Positions 8,078 to 16,868 of a DNA stretch of 50,542 nt are shown here, piece by piece. Source of the DNA: Synechococcaceae cyanobacterium (GTDB lineage Bacteria > Cyanobacteriota > Cyanobacteriia > PCC-6307 > Cyanobiaceae); the NCBI GenBank assembly GCA_947378425.1, contig CANCJV010000032.1, positions 1 to 50,542 of the forward strand. The letters are read 5' to 3'. Made by a program: the position numbers and the translations under genes. Under the pieces are notes generated by a model. It was not told the origin of the DNA. It worked only from the letters and a program-made list of their open reading frames with translations, and made no database searches. Within the stretch, counting starts at the first letter, position 1. Every line of letters begins with the position of its first letter.

Positions 8078-8184
8078 GGCTGGGCAGGGTTGCGGATCAG
8101 GAGCGTAGACAGAGTGCGCTGCAGTGCCAGCGGCGGGGGGCGGCGGCTGCAGAGTTTCGTTACCGGCCGGGGGCTGACGGCGCC

Positions 8185-9798
8185 TCAGCCCAGGGCCGGG
8201 GCCTGCAGCAGCCCCGGCTCGACCAGGCCCACCGGCAGCTGACGCATCACCGCCCGAGCCGGTGGATTCTCCACTTTGGCCAGGGCCACCTCTTCGCGGG
8301 CCACCAGCGCCTCGATCGAGGCTCGGTAGGTGTCGGTCATGATCCGCGGGTAGAGGCCGATGCCGATGATCGGCACCAGCAGGGCCGAGATGATGTAGAT
8401 CTCGCGCGGCTCCGCATCCACCAGATGGGTGTGGGCCGCCAGCTCGGCGTTCTCCTTGCCGAAGAAGATCTCCCGCAGCATCGACAGCAGGTACACCGGC
8501 GTCAGGATCACGCCGATCGCCGCCAGCACCGACATCACCACCCGGAAGCTGAGGGAGTAGGCCTCGCTGGTGGCAAAGCCCACGAACACCATCAGCTCCG
8601 AGACGAAGCCACTCATCCCGGGGAGGGCCAGGGAGGCCAGGGAGCAGACGGTCCAGAGGGCGAACATCTTGCGCATCTTCTGGCCGACGCCGCCCATCTC
8701 ATCGAGCTGCAGGGTGTGGGTGCGGTCGTAGGTGGCGCCCACCAGGAAGAAGAGGCTGGCGCCGATCAGGCCATGACTCACCATCTGCAGCATGGCGCCG
8801 CTGGTGCCGAGGGCGCTGAAGCTGCCGATGCCGATCAGCACGAAGCCCATGTGGCTGATCGAGCTGTAGGCGATCTTGCGCTTGAGATTGCGCTGGGCGA
8901 AGGAGGTGAGGGCGGCATAGATGATGTTCACCACCCCCAGCACCACCAGCAGCGGCGCGAACTGGGCGTGGGCCTCCGGCAGGATCTGGACGTTGAAGCG
9001 CAGCAGGGCATAGCCGCCCATCTTCAGCAGAATGCCCGCCAGCAGCATGTGCACCGGTGCCGTGGCCTCGCCGTGGGCATCGGGCAGCCAGGTGTGCAGC
9101 GGCACGATCGGCAGCTTGACGCCGAAAGCGATCAGCAGCCCCGCGTAGCAGAGCACCTGGAAGCCGGTGCCGAATTGTTTGGCGGCCAGGGCCGTGTATT
9201 CAAAGGTGGGGGTGCCGCCGCCGTAGAAGCCCATCGCCAGGGCCGCCAGCAGGATGAACACCGAGCCGCCGGCGGTATAGAGGATGAACTTGGTGGCGGC
9301 GTACTGGCGCTTCTTGGCCCCCCAGATCGCCAGCAGCAGGTACACCGGCAGCAGCTCCAGCTCCCAGGAGAGGAAGAACAGCAGCATGTCCTGCACGGCG
9401 AACACGGCGATCTGGCCGCCATCCATGGCCAGGATCAGGAAGTAGAAGAGCCGCGGCTTGAAGGTGACCGGCCAGGCCGCCAGCACCGCCAGGGCGGTGA
9501 TGAAGCTGGTCAGCAGGATCAGGGGCATCGACAGGCCATCGGCCCCCACGGACCAGGCCAGGCCCAGATCCGGCAGCCACTGCACCCGCTCCACCAGCTG
9601 CAGCCCCGCCACCGACGGGTCGTAGCCGTTGAGGTAGCCGCCGACGGTGAGCAGGAAGGTGACCAGGGCGATGCCGAGGGCATACCAGCGGATCTGTTTG
9701 CCGTCTCCCTTGTCGGGGATGAAGGGGATCAGCAGGGAAGCCGCGATCGGAAACAGGATCGAGGCGCTCAGCCAGGGGAAGACCACGGGCCCGTGCAA
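8185..9798 (-). CDS. ndhD: NAD(P)H-quinone oxidoreductase subunit 4 (NDH-1 NdhD)
   Basis: NdhD is one of the antiporter-like proton-pumping subunits of the thylakoid NDH-1 complex, which takes electrons from ferredoxin to plastoquinone in respiration and cyclic electron flow. The 537-residue protein has about 14 hydrophobic spans. Family motifs are seen in order: [12 protein letters not shown] with the conserved Glu, [24 protein letters not shown] with the conserved His and Asp, [27 protein letters not shown] and [12 protein letters not shown]. It looks like the NdhD1 type used in respiratory complexes, but I cannot separate the paralogues firmly. The start is uncertain: the frame opens at a TTG (9798) with no ribosome site, and a GTG four codons in is an alternative. 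ndhF lies in the same direction but 13 kb upstream instead of adjacent. Confidence 0.93.
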   Translation of the reverse strand: MHGPVVFPWLSASILFPIAASLLIPFIPDKGDGKQIRWYALGIALVTFLLTVGGYLNGYDPSVAGLQLVERVQWLPDLGLAWSVGADGLSMPLILLTSFITALAVLAAWPVTFKPRLFYFLILAMDGGQIAVFAVQDMLLFFLSWELELLPVYLLLAIWGAKKRQYAATKFILYTAGGSVFILLAALAMGFYGGGTPTFEYTALAAKQFGTGFQVLCYAGLLIAFGVKLPIVPLHTWLPDAHGEATAPVHMLLAGILLKMGGYALLRFNVQILPEAHAQFAPLLVVLGVVNIIYAALTSFAQRNLKRKIAYSSISHMGFVLIGIGSFSALGTSGAMLQMVSHGLIGASLFFLVGATYDRTHTLQLDEMGGVGQKMRKMFALWTVCSLASLALPGMSGFVSELMVFVGFATSEAYSLSFRVVMSVLAAIGVILTPVYLLSMLREIFFGKENAELAAHTHLVDAEPREIYIISALLVPIIGIGLYPRIMTDTYRASIEALVAREEVALAKVENPPARAVMRQLPVGLVEPGLLQAPALG

Positions 9799-10138
9799 GG
9801 TGTTGGCCGGAGTTTAGAAATCCTCGCCAGGCCCGCACTGGGCTGGTGGGGGATGGCACACAGGTTGAGACGGCTCAAGTCAGTCAGCCCCGGCACTGCG
9901 CCAGGCGCCGCGGCTGACTGCTGGGTGGAGAATCCGGTGCTTGGCCCTCGTGTCGTCGGGCCTGGGGGTGGGCCCCTTCGCCCGTCCTGCGGTTGACGCT
10001 CGTCCGAGCCTGCCGGAGGACGGCCTGTCCCGTCGCCACAGGCAAGCGCGGATCGATCGTGGTGAGCGGCGCCATGGCCTGACCTTGCCTGGGCCATGGA
10101 CTGCGGGGCCGCTCGCTCGCCGGCCCCGGAATGGATCC
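9799..10138. other. Spacer between peroxidase 1 and ndhD
   Basis: About 340 bases with no gene. It must hold the ndhD promoter, because a strong terminator for the upstream peroxidase gene lies at 10139-10182, but no clear -35/-10 pair was identified. A minor inverted repeat (CCATGGCC and GGCCATGG around 10075-10102) is visible. Confidence 0.5.
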
Positions 10139-10182
10139 AAAAAAAATCGGTGGTTCTCGTGCCAAGGACGAGAACCACCGAT
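10139..10182 (-). terminator. Strong rho-independent terminator of peroxidase gene 1
   Basis: Read on the minus strand, a perfect 15-bp stem (10168-10182 with 10146-10160) and a 7-base loop are followed by eight T residues (10139-10146 as A on the plus strand). It lies 62 bases after the stop at 10245 and isolates the peroxidase gene from ndhD. Confidence 0.95.
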
Positions 10183-10244
10183 CTGGATTCAAGCGTTGTC
10201 GAAGGATCGGGATCCAGGTGGATCCCGATCCCAGCGGATCGGGG

Positions 10245-13200
10245 TCAGAGGAGGATGTCGCCAGCCACCAGGGTGGGATTGCCGGTCAAGGCAATTTCCA
10301 TGTCGGCATTGTTGTTGCCGGTGTTGTTGAACTGCAGAAGGCCACCCGCGTAGCGAGCCTGGCCGAGCGCACTGAAGGCCGCGGCACCAATGAAGGTGAA
10401 GGCCTGGTTGCCACCGACACCGGTGTTGGCATCAATGGCCGTGACATCAATCTTGTCGAGCAACGTGGTGAAGTCAACGATGGTGTCGTGAGTGATGCCG
10501 ACGGGCGACTCATTCGTCGCGGTGTAGATGAAGGTGTCGTTGCCGGCACCGCCGGTGAGGCGGTCGCTGCCGGCACCGCCGGTGAGGGAGTCGTTGCCGG
10601 CGCCGCCACCGATGGTGTCGTTACCGGCCAGACCGTTGATGATGTCGTTGCCGGCGGTGCCCACGAGGTTGTTGGCGTTGGCATTGCCATTGATGATGTT
10701 GGCGTCGTCATTGAGGATGGTGGACGTGGCGCTGGCGGTGCCCAGGAGCAGGTTGGCGTTGACGCCGGCCGGGTTGGACAGCGTCAGCTGGAACGTTTCG
10801 TCCAGCTCGACGGTGGTATCGCCCCGCACCAGCACATTGATGGTGGTGCTGGTCTGGCCGGCAAGAATCGTGCCCGTGCCGGTGGGCAGAACGCCGTTGT
10901 TGAAATCCGCCGCATTGGCAGCGCTGACACCGTTGCCCGTCACGGCGTAGTTGAACGTGGTGTTGGTCAAACTCGCCGCGCTCAGGGTGACCGTGAAGGT
11001 GTGCGTCGTGGTGCCGGTGTTGCCTTCATTGATCCCCGCAACCGGGCCGCTCACTGCAAGCGTGAGCGGAGGCAGGATGATGTCGGTGGCCGCAAGGGAA
11101 GCAACGCCGGTCATGGCGATCTGGAAATCGGCGGCCAGATCGGCGTTGACGTTGCCGTAGAGCACGCCGGCATTGAAGCGCAGTTGGTTGGCGGCCGAGA
11201 AGGCCGCTGACCCGATGTACGCGAACTGGGGATAGCCGGTGGCACTGAAGTCCAGCTTGTCCGTACCGGTGACGAAGTCGGTGATCGTTTCGCGGAAGAG
11301 CGGATTGTTGCCGATCTCAGCGATGTTGCTACCGAAGACGAAGCGATCGGCGCCGGCGCCGCCCGTCATCGTGTCGATACCAGCGCCACCGTTCATGGTG
11401 TCGTTGCCGCCGCCACCGTTGAGGCTGTCGTTGCCGGCCAGGCCCAGCAGGGTGTTGGCCGCGGTGTTGCCGATGATCGTGTTGTCGAGGTTGTTACCGG
11501 TGCCCTGGAGGGCGCCGGCATTGCGCAGGGTCAGGTTCTCGAGATCAGCGGCGAGGGTGTAGTTGACGGCCGCATCAACGATGACGCTGTCGGTGCCACC
11601 GCCGCCGAGTTCGATGATCACATCGGCGGCATTGTCGACGATATACAGATCATTGCCGACCAGGCCCTGCATCACGTCGGCTCCGGCGCCCCCATCGATG
11701 GTGTCGTTGAAGAGGGTGCCGATGAGGGTGTTGACACCAGCGTTGCCCTGGATCTCGAGGCCCAGGGTGAGGCCCACATTGGCCAGGGTGGCGTCGATGT
11801 TGATCGCCGCCAGGCCGGTGCGATCGGCTGCGTTGGCGGTGCCGGTGCCGATCACCAGGCGCTCAATGCCGGTGAAGACCTGGCCGATACCCAGATTGTT
11901 GACGGCGGCGATGACGATGTTGTCGGCCACGGTCTCGGTGAAGCGCACTTCGTCAATGGCCACGCCGTTGACGCCGCGGTAGGTGTCCTTGTTCACCAGC
12001 TGCAGCTGGGTGAGGCCGCTGTCGGCGAAGTCCTCGAAGTCGAACAGGGCAGCGCTTTCGACGATGTAGATGTCGTCGCCCTGGCCACCGTCCATGTTGT
12101 CGCGGCCGCCGAGGGCGGCGCCACCGGTGCCGGGGATCAGAATGTCGTTCCCGCTTTCGCCCAGCAGCCTGTCCCAGCCACCGCCGCCGTACATGGTGTC
12201 GTTGCCACCGCCGCCATGCATGACGTCGTCGATGGCGGCGACGGCAATGGCCGGTTCCGGATCGAGCACGCCGGCCACGACAATGCCGTCGCCGCCGTAC
12301 ATCAGGTCGTCACCGATACCACCGTTCATGAGGTCGGCATCCTGGCCGCCAAACAGGGTGTCGTTGCCATCTCCACCGAAGACATTGTCGAGACCGATAC
12401 CGCCCCGGAGGATGTCATTGCCGGCTTCGCCGTAGAGGAAGTCGTTCTCGCTGCCGCCATCGATGACGTCGTTGCCATCACCGGCGTGGATGAAGTCCAC
12501 GCCACTGTCGCCGTTGATGGTGTCGTTGCCACCTTCGCCATAGATGGCGTCGTTGCCGCCGCCGCCGGAGATCTGATCGGCGAGGGCGGTGCCGACGATC
12601 ACCTCACTGGCATTGCCCACACCATTGGGATTGAGCACGCCACGGGCATCGACGTAGTTGCCGGGATTGCCGACATAGACCTGGTTGCCAAGCGTGGTTC
12701 CGACATAACCGGAACGGCCGATGGAGGCCATCATCAGATTGCCATTGGCGTCAAACACCTCCTGATCCGTGGTGGAGGCCTGCAGATCAGCCAGGGTTGC
12801 CACCCGGGCTGGCTGACCCGCATCAGCCATCTCGACCCGCTTGTCGGGAACGGAGAAGATGTCGGAATAGAGGTTCTTGGCGCCGGTGTTGCGCATCACC
12901 AGATCGGCCATCAACGTGCCGTCGATGCCGTCGTTGAAGAACTCGGTGCCAGCAACCCGGCCCAGGTAATAGAAGTTGTCGCCACCCTGCAGCGCCATGT
13001 TCTGCATGGCGAAGACGGCATCGAACAGGGGGCCCAGCATGCCGCCCACCACTTCGCGCTCTGCCAGGCCGCCGATCCAGGCGTCGATGTAGTTGTAGTC
13101 CTTGTTGGAGTTGTTCCCGCTTCCCATCCAGGTGGCGTTGGCGAAGGCTGCCGAAGCCGCCGCCTTGAGGCCGTTGATGTAGGCCGTCTGGTCGTCCAGG

Positions 13201-15953
13201 ATGGTGCTTTCGCGCAGGGCGTACCACGCAGCCAGTGTGGTGGTACCGCTGTAGGCCACGCCAGCTGCGGTGCGAGCAGCGGCGCCGAACTTGGTGAAGA
13301 GGTCATCAGCGGCATAGGCCATCATGAAGTTCTTCACCGTGGCGTTCTGGTCGTCCAGGGTGCCCTTGAGCGCGTCGCGGAAGCTGGTCCAGCTGCTGTA
13401 GGGATTGAGGGTGGCCTGCAGCAGGACCGGGGCCAGGGGCTGGACGGCGGCCCGCATTTCGTTGAGCGTGGGCTGGCCGGAATCCCGACCCCGCACCAGG
13501 TTGAGCGTGGCCAGGTCGAGCGGTTGGCCCAGGAGGTTGTCGCGCAGGGCATCGACGATCTTTTCATCGATGCGCATGCCCACCTCATCGGAGCTGCCCT
13601 GGGCAATCTGGCCGGCGGTGATGCCCGGCAGATAGCTCTGCGGGTTGGTGAAGGCGGAGATCAGGCTGGTATCGATATCCACCTGGATCTTGTCGCCGGC
13701 CAGGCCGGTGGCGGCTGCGGTGGCTGTGCCTGTGCTCGTGAAGGTGAAGGTGTTGGCGTCGATCCTGGTGATCGTGTAGGTGCCGTTCAGCTGGGCGGCA
13801 GTGATGCCGCCGATAGCCTGGTCGACGCCTTTGATCGTCACCGTTTTGCCGTCCTGGAGGCCATGGTTCACCAGGCTCACGGTGATCACACCCCCGCCGG
13901 AGGTGGTGCTCAGGTGCGAGGCGTCGGTCAGCTGCCGCATGCCCAGCGCATCGGGGAGCATGGAGTGGCCGAGCCGGTAGACGCAGTTGGCAAACTCCGA
14001 GGAGATGCGGGCATCAATCAGGGGATTGACACCGGCGAAGCCGGCGATGTTGGGGCTGAGTTTACGGTTGTACTCAGCAAAGATCATGTGCTGGTACTCC
14101 ATCTCGACCACCAGCTTGGCCTCCTGGAAGAGCTCTTCTGCTGTGATCTTGGTGCTCACATTGGTAAGCGGATCGGTCCAGGCCCAGCCGCCCTGGGGCT
14201 GCTCACCCGTGAAGCCATATTTCGCCTTCAGGTCGGTGAGGATGCGGTTGTGCTCGTTGAGGAACACCTCATGAATCTGGGTGAGACCGATGTTTTCATT
14301 CAACCGGCCATCGCCGGCAATGTAGTGGCTATTGAGGATGCTCGGATCGACGAGGTCGCGAACCGATGTTGTCGGTGAGGCAGTTTTGTAACCAGATGCG
14401 TCCCAGCCAAATTGTTTGTCGTTCAACCAGGCATGGCGCGTGGTCGCCAGCACGTAGTGGGTTGGATCGGGATCCACAAGTGCGGCGATTGCCGCATCGC
14501 GGGCCAGGTCGGTGTCTTTGACATAGACGGTCTCGCCGGTCTCCTTGTTGAGAGCGATCAGCTGGGGCAGGCCGTCGGCACCGAGGATCGGCTTGCCGTA
14601 GCCATCCAGGGCCACCAGCGGGATGCTGGTGATGTCGGCGTCGTGCAGGGTGATGCCGAGCTTGGCGGCATTGGCCTTGAGCAGGGCCCAGGTGGCGACC
14701 CCTGAGCTGGCCTCGCCATTGACGGTGGCGCCGGAATTGAGCAGTCGCCCGGTGATCAGATCGTCCCAGATCGGAGTCAGCGCCGAGTTGCCGGGCTGGG
14801 CTTTCCAGGTGGCGATATCGAGGTATTCGCGCAGGAACACGGTGCGGCTGTCATCGGAGCCGATGTTCTGGCTGTTGTCGATGAAAGGAGAGGCCTGGTT
14901 GAAGCTCTCTGCCCTGGCGGGTGTGAAGGTGAGTTGATAGGAGCCTGCAGGAACGACACCGGTGATGGCCGGAAACGCGATGGCCGTGACGGTGACTCCG
15001 GTGGTGGGGAGCAGGTCATTGAGTTCGGTGACCAGAGCCTGAACATTCGCAGCCTGGATATCGATGATGATGTTGTTGAGCACCAGCCGGCCAACGTAAC
15101 CATCGACCCCGGGGGTGGTGATGGTGGAGACCGGATCCCAGGTGGGGGTGTCCTGACTGGCCAGATCGATACCCATCTTGGTGAGCAGGGCATCGGTCGA
15201 GCCGGCGCCCCAGTTCACGGTCACCGTTTTGCTGCGGGACGCGTAGATGTCCTTGGCTTTCTGATAGCCGTTGGACGGTGCAGGATCGCCATACAGGCCG
15301 TCACTGGGCAGCAGTTTGACGTCGATGACGCCTTCACCGCCCTTGTCGACGAAGTCGAGGCCGTGGTCAAAGAACTGGCCCAGTTGGGCCATGAAGTTGC
15401 TGTAGACGAGGGGGTTGACGCCCCCTGAGGTGGGCGAGAGGCGGCCGGTGGGGTTGTCCTGCAGCTTGAGCAGCTGCTTTTTGGCGTAGTTCGGATCGAG
15501 GGGATCGAGGCTCGAGAAGCTGACCGGATTGCTGCTGTCGGCGACGTAGTTGCTGATGATGCGCGGGTTGAGCGCATCCTTGAGCTGGCCGCCGAGGGTG
15601 ATGGTGCCGCCAAGGGTCACCACCGTGCTCGGCGCGCGGACGGCGGACGAGAACGGATAGGAGATGACGTCGTTCGGCTTGCCACCAGGGGCCGTGAGCC
15701 GGTTGTAGGTGAGGCGGGAGAAGAGGGTGTCGCCGGCGCCGAACCACCAGTTGGCAGCGAGGGGGTTCTGGGTGTGGTTGGCGAAGCCCTGGTTGCGGCG
15801 GATCCCGGTGGGGCCGAAGGGAGCGACGCCGCCCTGCTCTTCAGGCAGCCAGTCCCAGCGGACGCGGGAGAGCAGGAAACGGAGATCGGAGGTGGAGAGG
15901 CTGACGCCCATGGGTGAAGAGACTGTTAACGCTACGTTTCCTTTATAGGGCAT
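10245..15953 (-). CDS. Animal-type heme peroxidase with RTX calcium-binding C-terminus (peroxidase 1)
   Basis: A 1902-residue member of the peroxidase-cyclooxygenase superfamily, which oxidises halides or organic donors with H2O2. Motifs: distal His197 in LGQFFDHGLDF; AGDGRLNENIGL with catalytic Arg550 and Glu553; EHNR at 567-570; proximal His663 in YRLGHSML; and VRGRDSGQPTLNEMR. A small extra beta domain interrupts the enzyme at about 677-760. From about residue 1120 follow many GGxGNDxxxG RTX nonapeptides that bind calcium, a serralysin-type C-domain region (about 1520-1620), a Calx-beta domain (about 1635-1750, with NEGNTGTTTHTF and ELDETFQLTL), and a second RTX plus serralysin-type end. 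No N-terminal signal peptide is seen, so secretion by a type I exporter reading the C-terminus is inferred. ATG 15911 (residue 15) is a likely start because it aligns with the N-terminus of peroxidase 2. Substrate is unknown. Confidence 0.9.
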   Translation of the reverse strand: MPYKGNVALTVSSPMGVSLSTSDLRFLLSRVRWDWLPEEQGGVAPFGPTGIRRNQGFANHTQNPLAANWWFGAGDTLFSRLTYNRLTAPGGKPNDVISYPFSSAVRAPSTVVTLGGTITLGGQLKDALNPRIISNYVADSSNPVSFSSLDPLDPNYAKKQLLKLQDNPTGRLSPTSGGVNPLVYSNFMAQLGQFFDHGLDFVDKGGEGVIDVKLLPSDGLYGDPAPSNGYQKAKDIYASRSKTVTVNWGAGSTDALLTKMGIDLASQDTPTWDPVSTITTPGVDGYVGRLVLNNIIIDIQAANVQALVTELNDLLPTTGVTVTAIAFPAITGVVPAGSYQLTFTPARAESFNQASPFIDNSQNIGSDDSRTVFLREYLDIATWKAQPGNSALTPIWDDLITGRLLNSGATVNGEASSGVATWALLKANAAKLGITLHDADITSIPLVALDGYGKPILGADGLPQLIALNKETGETVYVKDTDLARDAAIAALVDPDPTHYVLATTRHAWLNDKQFGWDASGYKTASPTTSVRDLVDPSILNSHYIAGDGRLNENIGLTQIHEVFLNEHNRILTDLKAKYGFTGEQPQGGWAWTDPLTNVSTKITAEELFQEAKLVVEMEYQHMIFAEYNRKLSPNIAGFAGVNPLIDARISSEFANCVYRLGHSMLPDALGMRQLTDASHLSTTSGGGVITVSLVNHGLQDGKTVTIKGVDQAIGGITAAQLNGTYTITRIDANTFTFTSTGTATAAATGLAGDKIQVDIDTSLISAFTNPQSYLPGITAGQIAQGSSDEVGMRIDEKIVDALRDNLLGQPLDLATLNLVRGRDSGQPTLNEMRAAVQPLAPVLLQATLNPYSSWTSFRDALKGTLDDQNATVKNFMMAYAADDLFTKFGAAARTAAGVAYSGTTTLAAWYALRESTILDDQTAYINGLKAAASAAFANATWMGSGNNSNKDYNYIDAWIGGLAEREVVGGMLGPLFDAVFAMQNMALQGGDNFYYLGRVAGTEFFNDGIDGTLMADLVMRNTGAKNLYSDIFSVPDKRVEMADAGQPARVATLADLQASTTDQEVFDANGNLMMASIGRSGYVGTTLGNQVYVGNPGNYVDARGVLNPNGVGNASEVIVGTALADQISGGGGNDAIYGEGGNDTINGDSGVDFIHAGDGNDVIDGGSENDFLYGEAGNDILRGGIGLDNVFGGDGNDTLFGGQDADLMNGGIGDDLMYGGDGIVVAGVLDPEPAIAVAAIDDVMHGGGGNDTMYGGGGWDRLLGESGNDILIPGTGGAALGGRDNMDGGQGDDIYIVESAALFDFEDFADSGLTQLQLVNKDTYRGVNGVAIDEVRFTETVADNIVIAAVNNLGIGQVFTGIERLVIGTGTANAADRTGLAAINIDATLANVGLTLGLEIQGNAGVNTLIGTLFNDTIDGGAGADVMQGLVGNDLYIVDNAADVIIELGGGGTDSVIVDAAVNYTLAADLENLTLRNAGALQGTGNNLDNTIIGNTAANTLLGLAGNDSLNGGGGNDTMNGGAGIDTMTGGAGADRFVFGSNIAEIGNNPLFRETITDFVTGTDKLDFSATGYPQFAYIGSAAFSAANQLRFNAGVLYGNVNADLAADFQIAMTGVASLAATDIILPPLTLAVSGPVAGINEGNTGTTTHTFTVTLSAASLTNTTFNYAVTGNGVSAANAADFNNGVLPTGTGTILAGQTSTTINVLVRGDTTVELDETFQLTLSNPAGVNANLLLGTASATSTILNDDANIINGNANANNLVGTAGNDIINGLAGNDTIGGGAGNDSLTGGAGSDRLTGGAGNDTFIYTATNESPVGITHDTIVDFTTLLDKIDVTAIDANTGVGGNQAFTFIGAAAFSALGQARYAGGLLQFNNTGNNNADMEIALTGNPTLVAGDILL
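13674..13925 (-). other. Extra beta domain inserted in the peroxidase 1 catalytic region
   Basis: Codons about 677-760 encode a Thr/Gly-rich segment (including VSLVNHGLQDGKTVTIKGV and LNGTYTITRIDANTFTF). It resembles a small beta domain found in structural and phage-type proteins. Peroxidase 2 lacks it: there the proximal-His helix continues almost directly to LLNAFLNPTSY. It therefore looks like an insertion into the enzyme fold, just after the proximal His motif. Confidence 0.6.
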
Positions 15954-16314
15954 CCGCAGCGCTTGCGAAGCATTCCCGAAGCTTTTCCGAGGGTGTGCTT
16001 AGCCTTCCATTAAGTCTTGGACAGGGATCGCGGCTCCGGTTCCTCGTCCTGCGCAAGGAATCTTGGCTTTTGCTCAAGGTTTGCCCCGGTTGCCTGGGGC
16101 CTCTGCCTGGGCCTGCGGCAGTCCGCCGGCCCGTCAGTGACTGCTGAGCCCATGCCTGCGGCGATGCTGCCCAGGTCCGTTCTGAGCTGAAATCCTGGAG
16201 TTCGGCTCCGGCCTGGCCAGAGCGGAGCTGCGAAGCTCCCGTCAGAACAGTGCAGTTCCCCAGGAGTGGGCGGGCGCCAGTGAGCCGGATGCTGGGCAGG
16301 CGACGCTCCCAGGC
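15954..16314. other. Upstream region of peroxidase 1
   Basis: About 360 bases between the ndhF 3' fragment and the start of peroxidase 1. No gene is seen. It should hold the promoter of peroxidase 1, but I cannot mark a firm -35/-10 pair. The sequence has no similarity to what follows the real ndhF stop codon, apart from the two bases next to it. Confidence 0.5.
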
Positions 16315-16610
16315 CCTCAGCCGAAGGCGCTGAACAGCAGCACCATGGCGATGACGCCGCCGAAGACGATCAGGGCATCAACCTGCACCCGGCCGGTCTC
16401 GCAGGACTGGAGCCCCTCGCCGCTGCCCAGGGTCAGCAGGCCGGTGAGATTCACCACCCCATCGACGACCTTGGAATCCACCTCCAGCACCTGGCGGGCG
16501 ATCCGGCGGCTGCCCTTGACGAAGATGCGCTCGTTGATCGCGTCGAGCTACCACTTGTTGGCCAGGAAGCGGTTCAGGGCCGGCAAGCGGCCGGCCACGG
16601 CGGTGCCCAG
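16315..16610 (-). pseudogene. Duplicated 3' end of ndhF
   Basis: These 296 bases repeat 23233-23528, the last 97 codons and stop of ndhF plus 2 bases, with only 7 mismatches that I can count (about 97.6% identity). Homology stops 2 bases after the stop codon on one side and abruptly at 16610 on the other. The fragment has no start codon and is in the same orientation as the real gene. Several differences change membrane residues (for example Phe-Tyr to Val-Asp), in keeping with loss of selection. It sits between the two peroxidase genes and marks a recombination or integration event. Confidence 0.93.
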
Positions 16611-16813
16611 CACACCTCCATCTCAAGCTGGGGGAGATCGGTGGCTCGGGCCGGCTTCACCGCCGCCAGGCGATCAACCCGGAAGCCCAGCTGCCGGTTG
16701 CCGCTGCCGGCTCAGTGGGAAAAAAACTCTCTGGTTCTGCCCCGCCCCCCCGAGTTGCTCACCTCTTTGTTTGGCCGGGCTCGCGGAGCTGATTGGCTGC
16801 CTGAGCCACAAGG

Positions 16814-16846
16814 AAAAGCCCAGGCCTGCTGGCGCAGACCTGGGCT
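16814..16846 (-). terminator. Rho-independent terminator of peroxidase gene 2
   Basis: On the minus strand a 13-bp stem with one G-T wobble (16834-16846 with 16817-16829) and a 4-base loop is followed by TTTT. It lies 22 bases after the stop at 16869. Confidence 0.85.
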
Positions 16847-16868
16847 GGTGTTCTCCTCAGGCGAGGGA

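Noticed and set aside
8425-9996. 523-codon open frame opposite ndhD
   Set aside because: His/Gln/Gly/Glu-rich antisense by-product of ndhD codon bias, with no recognisable domain.
10500-12600. Dense short repeats that could suggest a CRISPR array or satellite DNA
   Set aside because: The repeats are in frame and encode GGxGNDxxxG RTX nonapeptides; units vary and no repeat-spacer pattern exists.
12216-14378. 720-codon open frame opposite peroxidase 1
   Set aside because: Antisense to the catalytic domain, whose motifs are unmistakable on the minus strand.
16611-16813. Possible gene fragment between the ndhF copy and the peroxidase 2 terminator
   Set aside because: A short minus-strand reading (RLAAVKPARATDLPQLEMEV) looks gene-like, but it is too short and matches no family I know.
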